Assembly (NCBI GenBank): GCA_035512795.1
Contig: DATKDF010000177.1
Span: forward strand, 1-13,678
DNA length: 13,678 nt
Direction of reading: 5' to 3'
Origin: DATKDF01 sp035512795
GTDB lineage: Bacteria; Acidobacteriota; Vicinamibacteria; Vicinamibacterales; SCN-69-37
Below are positions 13,538-13,678 of the stretch, piece by piece. Made by a program: the position numbers and the translations under genes. Each line of letters begins with the position of its first letter. Position 1 is the first letter of the stretch. The notes beneath the pieces are model-generated. The model made no database searches. It had not been told where the DNA came from and saw only the letters and a list, made by a program, of their open reading frames with translations.

Positions 13538-13678
13538 ATTCGTCGTCCCCGAACCCATCATCTGCTCGCCGTTCGAGGAACCGGCGCGGCACTGGCACAT
13601 CGAGGAGGGCGCCGCGCCGACCGAGCCGGCGGCCGGTCGACGGCAGGCGCAGTACTTCTACCGGCCGCCCGGCGCCGA
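13530..13678 (+). CDS. N-terminus of a BPTD_3080-type (type III Res-like) restriction helicase, cut by the window end
   Basis: Only the first 49 codons are present: MAEFVVPEPIICSPFEEPAR, then HWHIEEGAAPTEPAAGRRQA and QYFYRPPGA. The sequence VPEPIxxSPFEEPxxHWxIEEG, followed by GRRxAxYFYRPP, is what I recall as the opening of DEAD/DEAH-type restriction subunits of the BPTD_3080 / type III Res kind. These proteins couple a superfamily 2 ATP-dependent translocase to a nuclease domain and are usually around a thousand residues long. AGAAGGA at 13512-13518 lies 11 bases before the ATG. The gene starts inside the last codons of tcmP (8-bp overlap), indicating operonic expression. None of the helicase or nuclease motifs are within the window, so identity rests on the N-terminal signature alone. 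Confidence 0.7.
   Translation, partial: MAEFVVPEPIICSPFEEPARHWHIEEGAAPTEPAAGRRQAQYFYRPPGA

Overview
This is a visibly GC-rich, gene-dense window with third codon positions dominated by G/C. The combination of a VWFA-related Acidobacterial-type secreted protein, a DUF481 outer-membrane protein, two large lipoprotein amidohydrolases and a HEAT-cyclophilin lipoprotein suggests an Acidobacteriota chromosome, probably of the Vicinamibacteria type. That assignment is inference from gene content; there is no rRNA, tRNA or other taxonomic marker here.

Left part (1-4529, extending to 6662 on the minus strand): a small plus-strand membrane-anchored protein of unknown function ends exactly where a minus-strand operon ends (adjoining stop codons at 523-528). 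Read on the minus strand, that operon runs DUF481 outer-membrane protein (4485-3733), D-aminoacylase-like lipoprotein (3722-2202) and amidohydrolase-3 lipoprotein (2205-526), with tight spacing and overlapping signals. It looks like an envelope-located set for hydrolysing N-acyl or N-formyl amines. Upstream on the same strand, 41 bp away, is a 711-residue acidic, repeat-rich, probably disordered protein (6662-4527) that I do not recognise.

Middle part (6663-10962): a 275-bp divergent intergenic region carries an 8-bp-arm palindrome and a -10-like box placed so that the next gene could be leaderless. The plus-strand pair that follows encodes a HEAT-repeat lipoprotein ending in a cyclophilin-type peptidyl-prolyl isomerase domain and a secreted VWFA-related protein. 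The pair is closed by an unusual intergenic element: two arrays of an 8-bp repeat in opposite orientation that can fold into a long stem between two convergent genes.

Right part (10963-13678): a minus-strand TrmO/TsaA-like tRNA methyltransferase gene diverges from a tightly coupled plus-strand operon that runs off the window. That operon is a 50-aa basic ORF, a 92-aa ORF, a DUF5131 (phage Gp37/Gp68-like, three-cysteine) protein, its TcmP (three-Cys-motif partner) and the start of a type III-like (BPTD_3080-type) restriction helicase. The two small ORFs resemble the N- and C-terminal ends of the large DNA methyltransferase that usually accompanies such a helicase. The locus is therefore best read as a restriction/defence island in which the classical methyltransferase has been reduced to its ends and a DUF5131-TcmP pair stands in its place. 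This is the most interesting feature of the window.
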